A stretch of 64,000 nt of DNA from Deltaproteobacteria bacterium (lineage in GTDB: Bacteria > Desulfobacterota > Syntrophobacteria > Syntrophobacterales > Syntrophobacteraceae): positions 1-64,000 of the forward strand of contig JAJYDE010000005.1 in assembly GCA_021777755.1 (NCBI GenBank), in the 5' to 3' direction. Below, in pieces: positions 43,950 through 51,844 of the stretch. Position numbers and translations under genes: made by a program. The notes beneath the pieces are model-generated. The model did not search any database, was not told the origin of the DNA, and saw nothing but the letters and a program-made list of their open reading frames with translations. How positions within the stretch are numbered: position 1 is the stretch's first letter; each line of letters opens with the position of its first letter.

Positions 43950-44708
43950 TCAGGCCATTATGCCCCCGTCACATGTCAGATAGCTGCCCGTCATGTAGGA
44001 GGAGGCTTGCGAGACCATGAACAGCACCGCTCCGGCCATTTCTTCCGGGTCGGCATGGCGCCCCAGGGGGATCTGTGTGACAATAGTGTCGTAGATCTGC
44101 TTGTTTTTCATCAGCGCCGAGGCAAAGTGCGTATCGGTCAGCCCCGGTACAAGGGCGTTTACTCTTATGTGAAAGGGGGCCAGTTCCTTGGCGAAAGCCT
44201 GTGTCATCGTGATCAGCGCCCCTTTCGAAATGGAATAGATCCCCTGCAAAAATCCGGGGCGAAGGCCGTTTACCGAGGACACATTGACGATCGCCCCCCC
44301 TCCCGCCTTCTTCATTAGAGGGATGACTCCACGGATGAGAAAAAAGGGGCCCTTGAGATTTACCCCCATTGTTTTATCCCAGGCGGCCTCATCGGAGTCT
44401 TCCATCGGTCCGAAGTAGGGGTTGGCCGCCGCGTTGTTGACCAGAATGTCCAGCCGCCCGTACTTTTGAGAAACCTCTTCGCACAAGGTCTGAATAGCCG
44501 TGATATCGCCCATGTTGCAGGCTAAAGCAGAGGCCTTTGCGCCCTTGGCGATAATCTCATCGGCCACTTCCCGCAACCCCTCCATTTTCCGGCTGACAAG
44601 AACGACCTCGGCGCCGTAAGCGGAAAGGGTTTTGGCAATCGATCGGCCAATGCCGCGACTGGCTCCGGTTATCAGGGCAACTTTACCATCCAGGGAAAAT
44701 AATGACAT
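43950..44708 (-). CDS. Short-chain dehydrogenase/reductase
   Basis: This 252-residue NAD(P)-dependent oxidoreductase has the TGASRGIG cofactor motif (about 14-21), NNAAA, the YSISKGAL (YxxxK) active site and the preceding serine. Its role in the cluster could be oxidation of a hydroxyacyl-CoA; it is the last gene of a six-gene minus-strand set and its nearest neighbour is a 3-hydroxyacyl-CoA dehydrogenase 40 bases upstream. ATG 44708 is preferred (GGAGAAG just before it); the frame is open further upstream. Confidence 0.9.
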   Translation of the reverse strand: MSLFSLDGKVALITGASRGIGRSIAKTLSAYGAEVVLVSRKMEGLREVADEIIAKGAKASALACNMGDITAIQTLCEEVSQKYGRLDILVNNAAANPYFGPMEDSDEAAWDKTMGVNLKGPFFLIRGVIPLMKKAGGGAIVNVSSVNGLRPGFLQGIYSISKGALITMTQAFAKELAPFHIRVNALVPGLTDTHFASALMKNKQIYDTIVTQIPLGRHADPEEMAGAVLFMVSQASSYMTGSYLTCDGGIMA

Positions 44709-44748
44709 CGGCTCTTCTCCATTCAGTTGTTTTAAGATGAAGGTGTTC

Positions 44749-45687
44749 TCAACTCTTTGATCCATCACCGATCGTGGTTTCGGGCCTTGCGGCAACAAAG
44801 CCCTTTTGGCTGAAAAGCGGTTCCGGGTACCGGTAGAATCCCTCTCGGCTTTTTTTGCCCAGTTTCCCCCGGGAGACGAATGTGTTCAGAAAATCCGCGC
44901 TTGCCTGGAGTTGCCTGTCATTTGCGCGTCTTGCCCGAAAGTCCATAACCTTCCAAACTGTATCCAACCCGATCGAGTCCATGATTCCGAAGGGGCCGAG
45001 CGGCGTATGCATTACGCCCATCCAAGCCCGGTCCACATCCTCCATGCAAGCCACTTTCCTGCTCACCAGGGAAAGCGCCGTGTCGATCAAAGAACCCAGC
45101 ATGGCATTGAAGACGTAGCCGGAGCTTTCTTTTTCCACCATGATAACGACTTGCCCGAGTTTGCGGGCAAAAGCGTCGACAAGATCGATAGTCTCTTTGG
45201 CCGTGCGCGGGTGGGGCATGATGTCCACCACATTGGTGGCCAAAATGTCATGGAAGTGAAAGGCCAGAAACTTTTCGGGCCTTCCGGTGGCCTCGGCGAA
45301 CATGGAGGGGATCAGCGAGGAGGTATTGGTTGTAAACAGCGTTCGCTCCGGGCAAAGAGAATTGAAGGTGCCAAACACCCGCGCCTTGATCGCCGGGTCT
45401 TCAGGAACCGATTCGCTCACCAGGTCGATATCTCTTGCCGCCTCTTCGGGATCGCTGCAAAAGGATATCCGCCCCACTGTCTCCATTTTCTTGCCCGAAC
45501 TCAAAAGCCCCTTGCCGATGCATTCATCGGCAAGCCGGTCCAGGCGCCGTTTGGCCTCATCAAAAATTTCCGGGCATTTGTCATGGATCACGACCTGACA
45601 GCCGTGGATCGCGCAAAGAAGACCTATCTGATGTCCCATGGTTCCGGCGCCAAGCACCAGGACCCTTTTTATGTCGTCGATATTCAA
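44749..45687 (-). CDS. 3-hydroxyacyl-CoA dehydrogenase
   Basis: This 312-residue protein has a Rossmann domain with VLGAGTMGHQIGLLCA and a C-terminal dimer domain with the LGPFGIMDSIGLDTVW segment, typical of the FadB/HBDH type. ETNTSS-like TTNTSSLIPS lies in the active-site region. It would oxidise 3-hydroxyacyl-CoA with NAD in beta-oxidation. It is a free-standing dehydrogenase without a hydratase domain. It sits between a kinase-fold phosphotransferase and an SDR. Confidence 0.92.
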   Translation of the reverse strand: MNIDDIKRVLVLGAGTMGHQIGLLCAIHGCQVVIHDKCPEIFDEAKRRLDRLADECIGKGLLSSGKKMETVGRISFCSDPEEAARDIDLVSESVPEDPAIKARVFGTFNSLCPERTLFTTNTSSLIPSMFAEATGRPEKFLAFHFHDILATNVVDIMPHPRTAKETIDLVDAFARKLGQVVIMVEKESSGYVFNAMLGSLIDTALSLVSRKVACMEDVDRAWMGVMHTPLGPFGIMDSIGLDTVWKVMDFRARRANDRQLQASADFLNTFVSRGKLGKKSREGFYRYPEPLFSQKGFVAARPETTIGDGSKS

Positions 45688-45723
45688 TGGCCGGTTCCTT
45701 CCTCGGGTGGTTTTGCGGGGATA

Positions 45724-46791
45724 TTAGAAAGCTCCCGTTGAGATTACTCGAAGACAAATCTTCTCCAGGAGCTTTACCAGGAAACAAAAGCTCTTGAAGC
45801 GCTCATCGCGGGTCTGCCCGTGGTAATAGCGGTAGTATATCTGCTGTACGATTACAGCCAGGCGGAAGACCCCGAAGCAGTAATAGAACTCGAAGCCTTC
45901 GATTCGGGAGCCCGAAATCCGCTCGTAAATACGAACCAATTCCTTTCGACTCGGCATCCCCGGCGCCCGGGTGGGAAGAGTGCGCATGGCCTCCATCTCG
46001 ACGGGGTCCTCCCGATCGACCCAATAGGCGAGTGAGGCGCCAAGGTCCATGAGGGGATGTCCCAAAGTGGCCATCTCCCAGTCGACCACTCCGATGATTT
46101 CCAAAGGCTTGGCGGGATCCAATATGACGTTGTCAAATTTGAAATCGTTATGGATGACTGACGGCCGGAAATCGTCTTGGACTCCGTGTTTTTCGAGCCA
46201 TGCAATCACCTCTTCCAAATCGGGCACATCCTCTGTTCTTGCATCGCGATAGCGCTGCGACCAACCGGATATCTGCCGCCTGACATAATTTTCGGGTTTT
46301 CCGAAATTACCCAGACCGCACTCATGAACATCCAGGCCGTGGAGTTCGGCAAAAACGGACATGAGATTTTCGCTCAAACGCCTCGTGCCTTCCTCGCCAG
46401 GGGAGAACCCGTCGGGAAAATCCTTCCTCAAGATGATCCCCTTTATCCGCTCCATGATATAGAAGGGCGAATCCATCACCTCCGGATCATCACAGTAGGA
46501 AAGGGGCTGCGGGACGTAGCGGAAAAAGGGGTGGAGCGCCTCTAGAATCGTGAATTCACGCTTCATGTCGTGGGCCGTTTTGGCCTTCTTCCCGATCGGC
46601 GGGCGCCGCAGTATGAACTCCTCGGGACCATAAGAGATCAGGTAGGTCAGATTGGAATATCCGCTCGGAAACTGCCTGACCTCCATCCTGCCGTCCAGGC
46701 CAGACAAGGCGTCTCGAAAATAGCCGTCAAGCCTTTCGAAATCCAATTCCTCCCCGGACCTGATTGCCCTTGGCATATCGATGTGGGACAT
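45724..46791 (-). CDS. Aminoglycoside-phosphotransferase-fold kinase (ACAD10/11 / LvaA-like)
   Basis: This 355-residue small-molecule kinase has the APH catalytic loop VIHNDFKFDN and the metal-binding GVVDWEMATLGHP segment. Homologues fused or linked to acyl-CoA dehydrogenases (human ACAD10/ACAD11, Pseudomonas LvaA) phosphorylate the hydroxyl of 4-hydroxyacyl-CoA so it can be eliminated. An acyl-CoA dehydrogenase and a TetR gene lie just upstream in the operon, which supports that role. It is a metabolic kinase, so antibiotic resistance is not implied. Confidence 0.85.
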   Translation of the reverse strand: MSHIDMPRAIRSGEELDFERLDGYFRDALSGLDGRMEVRQFPSGYSNLTYLISYGPEEFILRRPPIGKKAKTAHDMKREFTILEALHPFFRYVPQPLSYCDDPEVMDSPFYIMERIKGIILRKDFPDGFSPGEEGTRRLSENLMSVFAELHGLDVHECGLGNFGKPENYVRRQISGWSQRYRDARTEDVPDLEEVIAWLEKHGVQDDFRPSVIHNDFKFDNVILDPAKPLEIIGVVDWEMATLGHPLMDLGASLAYWVDREDPVEMEAMRTLPTRAPGMPSRKELVRIYERISGSRIEGFEFYYCFGVFRLAVIVQQIYYRYYHGQTRDERFKSFCFLVKLLEKICLRVISTGAF

Positions 46792-46813
46792 TAAAATCCT
46801 CCTAAACGCATCT

Positions 46814-47536
46814 CTAACGGATTACCGTTTCATCGGCATCGTCGCGCTTTGAAACGGTGCATCCCAGATAGGCACTGATCCATTCCATCACGTGCTCCGC
46901 GTAGTCTTCAACCGAAACACTTCGCCCGGTATATTTCCATCTTTTCAGATACCAGTCCTGGAGCATGGCCTTGATCAACGAGGCGGCCAAAACGGGATCG
47001 GCCACCCTGAAAACCCCTGCTTTACGCCCCTCTTCAAGGAGCCCGGCAAATATCTCTTCCGATTGAAGCTCGCCCTCGATGGCCGATTTGCGATCCTCCC
47101 TGCTAAGAAACCGGGCTTCCATGTAGGAGAAAAAAAACCAGTCGTGCATCACCTCGCTAAGGAAAAGATGGAGTTTTACGGCGGTTTCGAGTTTGCCGCG
47201 GGGTTCACCTTCCTTGGCCATGTGCTTTTCCATAAGCTCCAGGAGCACCTGCCGGCCGTAGTCCTGAATCACCCGTAGAAGCTCATCCTTACCCTCGAAG
47301 TAGGCATAGAGGCCCCCCATGCTGAGGCCCGATTCCTTGGAAAGCGCTCTGAGGCCCATGGCGTGAAACCCCGTCTTGTTGCTCAGTTTGAGCGCCGTAT
47401 CGATGATTCTGGTCAGGTTTTTCACCGCGAATTTTTGCTTCTTGACCTTGATCGAATCGCCATTTTTCTGGAAGATCTGCTCACAGATCGCTTCCATCGA
47501 AAGCAGGTATTCCCTTTTAAAGGATTCGAATTCCAT
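46814..47536 (-). CDS. TetR/AcrR-family transcriptional regulator
   Basis: This 240-residue protein has a TetR helix-turn-helix at about residues 55-85 (RALSKESGLSMGGLYAYFEG) after an N-terminal extension of about 35 residues. The C-terminal helical ligand domain is typical of fatty-acid-responsive repressors. It lies inside the acyl-CoA cluster (23 bases before the kinase gene, about 60 after the dehydrogenase gene), so it probably controls that cluster, perhaps through acyl-CoA binding. A palindrome between the cluster and etfB is a candidate operator. Confidence 0.9.
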   Translation of the reverse strand: MEFESFKREYLLSMEAICEQIFQKNGDSIKVKKQKFAVKNLTRIIDTALKLSNKTGFHAMGLRALSKESGLSMGGLYAYFEGKDELLRVIQDYGRQVLLELMEKHMAKEGEPRGKLETAVKLHLFLSEVMHDWFFFSYMEARFLSREDRKSAIEGELQSEEIFAGLLEEGRKAGVFRVADPVLAASLIKAMLQDWYLKRWKYTGRSVSVEDYAEHVMEWISAYLGCTVSKRDDADETVIR

Positions 47537-47595
47537 TGCTCTATTTCCAGCGTCTGAAAAGAAAATCTCGATTGCCCCGATACAAAATCATGAGG

Positions 47596-48804
47596 CTATT
47601 TCACCGCGCGGCCTTCATATCCCTTGAGGATCTGTTTGGCGACCGAGGTCTTGTGCACTTCATCGGCCCCGTCGTAGATGCGCGCGGCCCGCTCATGGCG
47701 GAAAAAGTAGGCAAGCACCGTGTCATCGGTCATCCCCAGGCCGCCATGAATTTGCAAAGCGCGGTCCACCACCATTTGAAGCACGTTGGCCACTTTGAAT
47801 TTAATAAGCGAAATGTCCTGCCTGGCCGCCTTCGCCCCCTCCTTTTCGATCCGCCAGGCGGCATGGAGCACCATCAGGCGGGCAGCCTGTATTTCGGCGG
47901 CACACTCGGCAATCCAGCCCTGCACGATCTGCTTTGAGGCAAGGGTTTGTCCGTTTGGCGCTATCACCCGGTCGCGGGCACGGGAGCACATGAGATCGAA
48001 GGCGCGTCGGCATATACCCAGCCAGCGCATGCAGTGGTGGATTCTTCCCGGCCCCAGTCTTTCCTGTGCCAGGGCAAACCCTTCGCCTTCCCGCCCCAGA
48101 AGGTTTTCCCGACTTACGCGGCAGTTTTGATAATAGATTTCCCCGTGGCTGAAATAGCCGCTTCCGCCATGACCCATGACGGAGATGTTTCGAACCAGAT
48201 GAAAGCCCGGAGCATCACAGGGGACAATGATCATACTCGCCTGGTGATATTGGTCCGCCTCCGGATCCGTCTTGGCCATAACAATTGCGAAGGCCGCCCC
48301 GTCGGCCGATGTCGTGTACCATTTGCGGCCGTTTATAACGTAGTCTTCGCCCTCTTTTATCGCCGTCGTGTCCATCATGACCGGATTGGAACCGGCCAGG
48401 CCGACCTCCGTCATGGAAAAGCAACTGCGGATTTTTCCGGCAACCAGCGGTCGGAGGTACTTTTCCTTTTGCTCCCCGGTCCCGAAATGATGGAGCAGTT
48501 CGATGTTTCCAACATCGGGCGCCTGGCACCAGAAGACAAAATGGCCCAAAGGAGTTCTTCCCAGCACCTCGGAGACAAGCGCGTGCTCCATGAGGCCCAA
48601 TCCCATCCCCCCGTATTCCACCGGATGGCACGGGCCCCAGAGTTCCATCTGCTTGACCATCCGCTGCCTTTCTTCGAGTTCTGCGAAGATCTCCGATTCC
48701 CGCCCGGCAAGAAATGCACCTTCCAAAGGAATCAGCTCCCGGTCGACGAATTCGTTTATCATTCCGAGAATCATCCGCATTTTTTCCGAAACTGCAAAAT
48801 CCAT
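47596..48804 (-). CDS. Acyl-CoA dehydrogenase, ACAD10/11-like
   Basis: This 402-residue FAD enzyme has the FAD-binding CFSMTEVGLAGSNP segment, the ISVMGHGGSGYFSHGEIYY segment and LGPGRIHHCMRWLG, the last being typical of the ACAD10/11 group. The C-terminal loop reads RIYDGADEVH where common acyl-CoA dehydrogenases have the catalytic glutamate in an IYEG motif. This fits enzymes that act on 4-phospho-acyl-CoA rather than ordinary alpha-beta desaturation. It would pass electrons to ETF, encoded divergently nearby. Confidence 0.9.
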   Translation of the reverse strand: MDFAVSEKMRMILGMINEFVDRELIPLEGAFLAGRESEIFAELEERQRMVKQMELWGPCHPVEYGGMGLGLMEHALVSEVLGRTPLGHFVFWCQAPDVGNIELLHHFGTGEQKEKYLRPLVAGKIRSCFSMTEVGLAGSNPVMMDTTAIKEGEDYVINGRKWYTTSADGAAFAIVMAKTDPEADQYHQASMIIVPCDAPGFHLVRNISVMGHGGSGYFSHGEIYYQNCRVSRENLLGREGEGFALAQERLGPGRIHHCMRWLGICRRAFDLMCSRARDRVIAPNGQTLASKQIVQGWIAECAAEIQAARLMVLHAAWRIEKEGAKAARQDISLIKFKVANVLQMVVDRALQIHGGLGMTDDTVLAYFFRHERAARIYDGADEVHKTSVAKQILKGYEGRAVK

Positions 48805-48839
48805 GGCTTTTTCCTTTGTCTGTGCGGGGTCGGGTCGGA

Positions 48840-49550
48840 CTAGCGATAGGTGATGAGTCTATCGGAATAGCCCGGTTCCAAGTGCGTGAAGTCATTAAAA
48901 CCAAAGAGCGTCATGCGATCCCCGCTATACTTGAAGCGGGTGACCGAGCTGTTGACGATCTGCCTGACAATACTCAAAGTGCTTTCGTTCGAAAGAGTCA
49001 AAGCCTTTTGGACCGCAGCCGAAATCGGGCCGCCCGATGTGAAGACCGCAACTCGCCTCCCGGCCCCCTCGCGGGCCATGACCTCGAAAAGCCCCCTTTG
49101 CACCCGGGCCGTAAAACTCGCCCAGCTCTCCAGCTGTTGCGTTTCATCCCGATGATCGAACCAGCGCAGCAGAACCTTCTCCAGCACCTTTTGAAAAGCG
49201 CGGTTGCTGCTCTTCATCTTTTCTACTTCCGCTTCAAAGCCTGGATCCTCGCGGATCAAAACGGGCAGAAAGGTCCTGAGAATGGCGCCCGCGTCGTATT
49301 CATCGAAAAAGCGACTCTCCTGCGGGGCGGGCGCTTTGATGCCCCTTCGGGCGCAGTCCGCGAGGTAGGCTTCCAGGGTCTGCTCGTGGCGCCTTTGGCG
49401 CCCCCTGTAGACCGCGTCGAATTCAACCCCCGAGCGAGCCAGATGGGCGGCCAGAAGGCCCGCCTGTTCATGGCCAAGCGGGGATAAGCGGTCGTAGTCG
49501 GCCTCTGCGAAAGAGGCCTGTGCGTGGCGGATCATGTAGAGTAGACTCAA
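48840..49550 (-). CDS. Histidine phosphatase family protein
   Basis: This 236-residue protein has the catalytic RHAQASFAEADYDRLSPLG motif (about 8-26) with the RH nucleophile histidine, and the second active-site histidine in a downstream block. Family members are phosphatases or mutases of small phosphorylated compounds. As first gene of the six-gene cluster it might remove phosphate from an intermediate made by the neighbouring kinase; that is an inference from position. Confidence 0.82.
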   Translation of the reverse strand: MSLLYMIRHAQASFAEADYDRLSPLGHEQAGLLAAHLARSGVEFDAVYRGRQRRHEQTLEAYLADCARRGIKAPAPQESRFFDEYDAGAILRTFLPVLIREDPGFEAEVEKMKSSNRAFQKVLEKVLLRWFDHRDETQQLESWASFTARVQRGLFEVMAREGAGRRVAVFTSGGPISAAVQKALTLSNESTLSIVRQIVNSSVTRFKYSGDRMTLFGFNDFTHLEPGYSDRLITYR

Positions 49551-49625
49551 GGCTTTTCCTCCTGATTTTGCCTCTTGACGGCCCGAGCATAGCGGGAAGT
49601 TCGGAAGGAGGTCAATAAAAATCGT

Positions 49626-49637
49626 GCGAGCGCTCGC
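49626..49637. promoter_or_regulatory. 12-base palindrome, candidate TetR operator
   Basis: GCGAGCGCTCGC is a perfect palindrome in the 156-base spacer between the divergent acyl-CoA cluster and etfBA, flanked by A/T-rich sequence. It is well placed to let one regulator control both directions. Confidence 0.45.
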
Positions 49638-49706
49638 TTTTTTATTGCAACCCCTCGCCCCTTGAGCTATTGGTCATAACCAGGTCCGCAAAGGAGGCAA
49701 AAGACC

Positions 49707-50474
49707 ATGAGAATCCTTGTGTGTATCAAACAGGTGCCCGATCCGGAAAGCAGGCCGGAACTCGATGAGCGGAAAGGGTGGGTGAAAACCGACCCCTGGC
49801 TGAGATTCCGCACCAATCCATGCGATGAGTACGCCCTTGAGGAAGCGCTTCGCATCAAGGAGTCCTTCGACGGCACGGTTATCGATGCCTTGAGCGTTGG
49901 CCCCGAGAGGGTGTGTGAAGTCCTTCGAAAAGCGATCGCCATGGGGGCTGATCGGGCGGTTCACCTCCATCACCCGCTAGACGGCTTCCTGGCCGCGCAA
50001 ACAACAGCCAAACTCATTGCCGCCTTTGCCGCCAGTCAGGGCTACGATCTGATACTTACCGGCGTGATGGCCGAAGATGACATGCAGGGACTGGTCGGGC
50101 CCATGACAGCCGATCTGTTGGGGATTTCCTGCGCGGTTGCGGTCGTTGAGGCGCGGCCCGACCAGCTGCGAAAAACCATCAGGCTCACCTGCGAACTCGA
50201 CCGGGGGCGCCGACAGGAAATCCTTCTGCCCATGCCCGCGCTCATCGCCGTCCAAAGCGGTATCAACCGACCCCGCTATCCGTCGGTTGGAAACATGCTA
50301 AGGTCGAGAACGCAGGAAATCAGGACGGTCGTGGCCGAGGACGGACTCGATGATCTTTGCCAGTCGGTCGCTCTTCCCCGGAAATCGGGGAAAACGGAAT
50401 TCATCGAAGGCTCCCTGGATGAGAAGGCGGAAAAACTCCTGGGGATTTTTTCCAAAATGTCATTGCTGCGGTAA
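49707..50474 (+). CDS. etfB: Electron transfer flavoprotein beta subunit
   Basis: This 255-residue protein has the ETF-beta start MRILVCIKQVPDP, the NPCDEYALEEALRIKE segment, and the ADDMQGLVGPMTADLLG region where AMP (or a second FAD in bifurcating forms) sits. It pairs with EtfA 21 bases downstream. The heterodimer carries electrons from acyl-CoA dehydrogenases to the quinone pool. Excellent AGGAGG ribosome site. Whether it bifurcates electrons cannot be told without alignment. Confidence 0.93.
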   Translation: MRILVCIKQVPDPESRPELDERKGWVKTDPWLRFRTNPCDEYALEEALRIKESFDGTVIDALSVGPERVCEVLRKAIAMGADRAVHLHHPLDGFLAAQTTAKLIAAFAASQGYDLILTGVMAEDDMQGLVGPMTADLLGISCAVAVVEARPDQLRKTIRLTCELDRGRRQEILLPMPALIAVQSGINRPRYPSVGNMLRSRTQEIRTVVAEDGLDDLCQSVALPRKSGKTEFIEGSLDEKAEKLLGIFSKMSLLR

Positions 50475-50495
50475 AAGCCGGGAAGGAATCATTCG

Positions 50496-51533
50496 ATGGA
50501 GACAAATATTTTGCTTTTCGGGGAAATGGAGGCGAACCGCCTTTGCCCCTCGGCTCTGGACCTTCTGGGGTTTGCAAATTCAGTTCACACGGGACGAGTC
50601 GGAAAAATCATCATGGCGCTCCCCACGGCGGGGCCAACTATGAAAGAAACGGTCGAGGATATGGCGGAGCTGATTTCAGGGGCAAGCTTGCATCCGGTCG
50701 ATCTGGTCATTTTGGAAAACCCGGCCTTTGAACATCCCCACCCGCCTCTTCTAGGTGTTGCGCTTAAGTCCCTGGCCCTGGAGAACAAGGCGGAAATGAT
50801 ATGTTTACCCCATTCCATGCTCTACTGCCAGGTGGCGGCTACCGTTGCCACCGGCCTTGGTGCGACAGTCGTAACGGGTGTGGAGCGTTTGGGGCGGGAG
50901 GGCGAGCAGATCACCTTCGAACGATCCCTGATGAACGGAAAATGGAAGGCGACGGTCAGTCCCCGAAGTGCCCGCCAGGTCGTCACGTTAAATTCGGGCG
51001 CCTTTGCCAAAGATGTCCCGGAAAGGAAACGGGGCGCCAAGGTAACTGTCATGAAGCGGGACTTTCTCAAAACGGACCGTGGTTACCCGCACTTGGGGAT
51101 GCGCTGGCCGGAGTCCGGAACTTGCGCCCTGGAAAAGGCCGATGCGATCGTGGCCGCCGGCAGGGGGATGACCGCCACCCCGCAGGGGCTCGATCTGGTT
51201 CGCCGGGCGGTGGGTATTTTTAAAAATGCGGCCCTGGGGAGTTCCAGGCCTCTTTGCGATGCGCAAATGTTGCCCTTTGCCTGCCAAATCGGAGAAACGG
51301 GCCGCCGGGTTGCTCCCGGGCTCTATCTTGCCTGCGGCATTTCCGGCGCCCCGCAGCATCTTGCCGGAATGAACGGTTCTCGATGCGTCGTTGCGGTCAA
51401 CACCGACCCGGAGGCGCCCATTTTCAACCGCGCCGATTACGGCGTTATCGCCGATGCGGGACAGTTTTTGGCGCTGCTCGTAAAAAAATACGATGAACGG
51501 ATGGAACGCGGCAGGCAGATAAAAGACATCTAA
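50496..51533 (+). CDS. etfA: Electron transfer flavoprotein alpha subunit
   Basis: This 345-residue FAD-binding subunit has the ETF-alpha C-terminal signature ([23 protein letters not shown], then [13 protein letters not shown] and [11 protein letters not shown]). The N-terminal domain is divergent, as usual. It completes the ETF pair that would oxidise the neighbouring acyl-CoA dehydrogenase. No ETF:quinone oxidoreductase is in the window. Confidence 0.94.
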   Translation: METNILLFGEMEANRLCPSALDLLGFANSVHTGRVGKIIMALPTAGPTMKETVEDMAELISGASLHPVDLVILENPAFEHPHPPLLGVALKSLALENKAEMICLPHSMLYCQVAATVATGLGATVVTGVERLGREGEQITFERSLMNGKWKATVSPRSARQVVTLNSGAFAKDVPERKRGAKVTVMKRDFLKTDRGYPHLGMRWPESGTCALEKADAIVAAGRGMTATPQGLDLVRRAVGIFKNAALGSSRPLCDAQMLPFACQIGETGRRVAPGLYLACGISGAPQHLAGMNGSRCVVAVNTDPEAPIFNRADYGVIADAGQFLALLVKKYDERMERGRQIKDI

Positions 51534-51844
51534 AATCCGTGATTTCCGAAGGAACTTCCAAAAGAGACCAGGCCCGGGGCAGAGCCGAACTCTTTTCCCT
51601 GTTTCGAGTCGAGTTGGTCCGACTGCCGTTCTTTGGCCGTTATCCGAATCGCTTCGAGGACTGTCAATCACAACCGGTGCAGGGTGAAAAACAAGCCTGG
51701 ATACCCGCAAAGCCGGAACAGTACTCGATTGTCCACCCCAATTTACACATTTCCCCCACCTGAAAAGAAGGAGTTCTCCAGTGATAATGGGCTTACATCC
51801 CAGTCAATCACGACCGGATTTCTCGGTTTAAAAGGAGAGTCGAT
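51534..51844. other. Spacer between etfA and a kinase gene, with a 15-base direct repeat
   Basis: No gene or RNA is recognised in these 311 bases. GTCAATCACAACCGG (51663-51677) recurs with one change as GTCAATCACGACCGG (51803-51817), 140 bases apart. Confidence 0.4.

Noticed and set aside
45724..46791. Antibiotic-resistance aminoglycoside phosphotransferase
   Set aside because: The fold is shared, but the neighbours are acyl-CoA enzymes and the family matches ACAD10/11-linked metabolic kinases.
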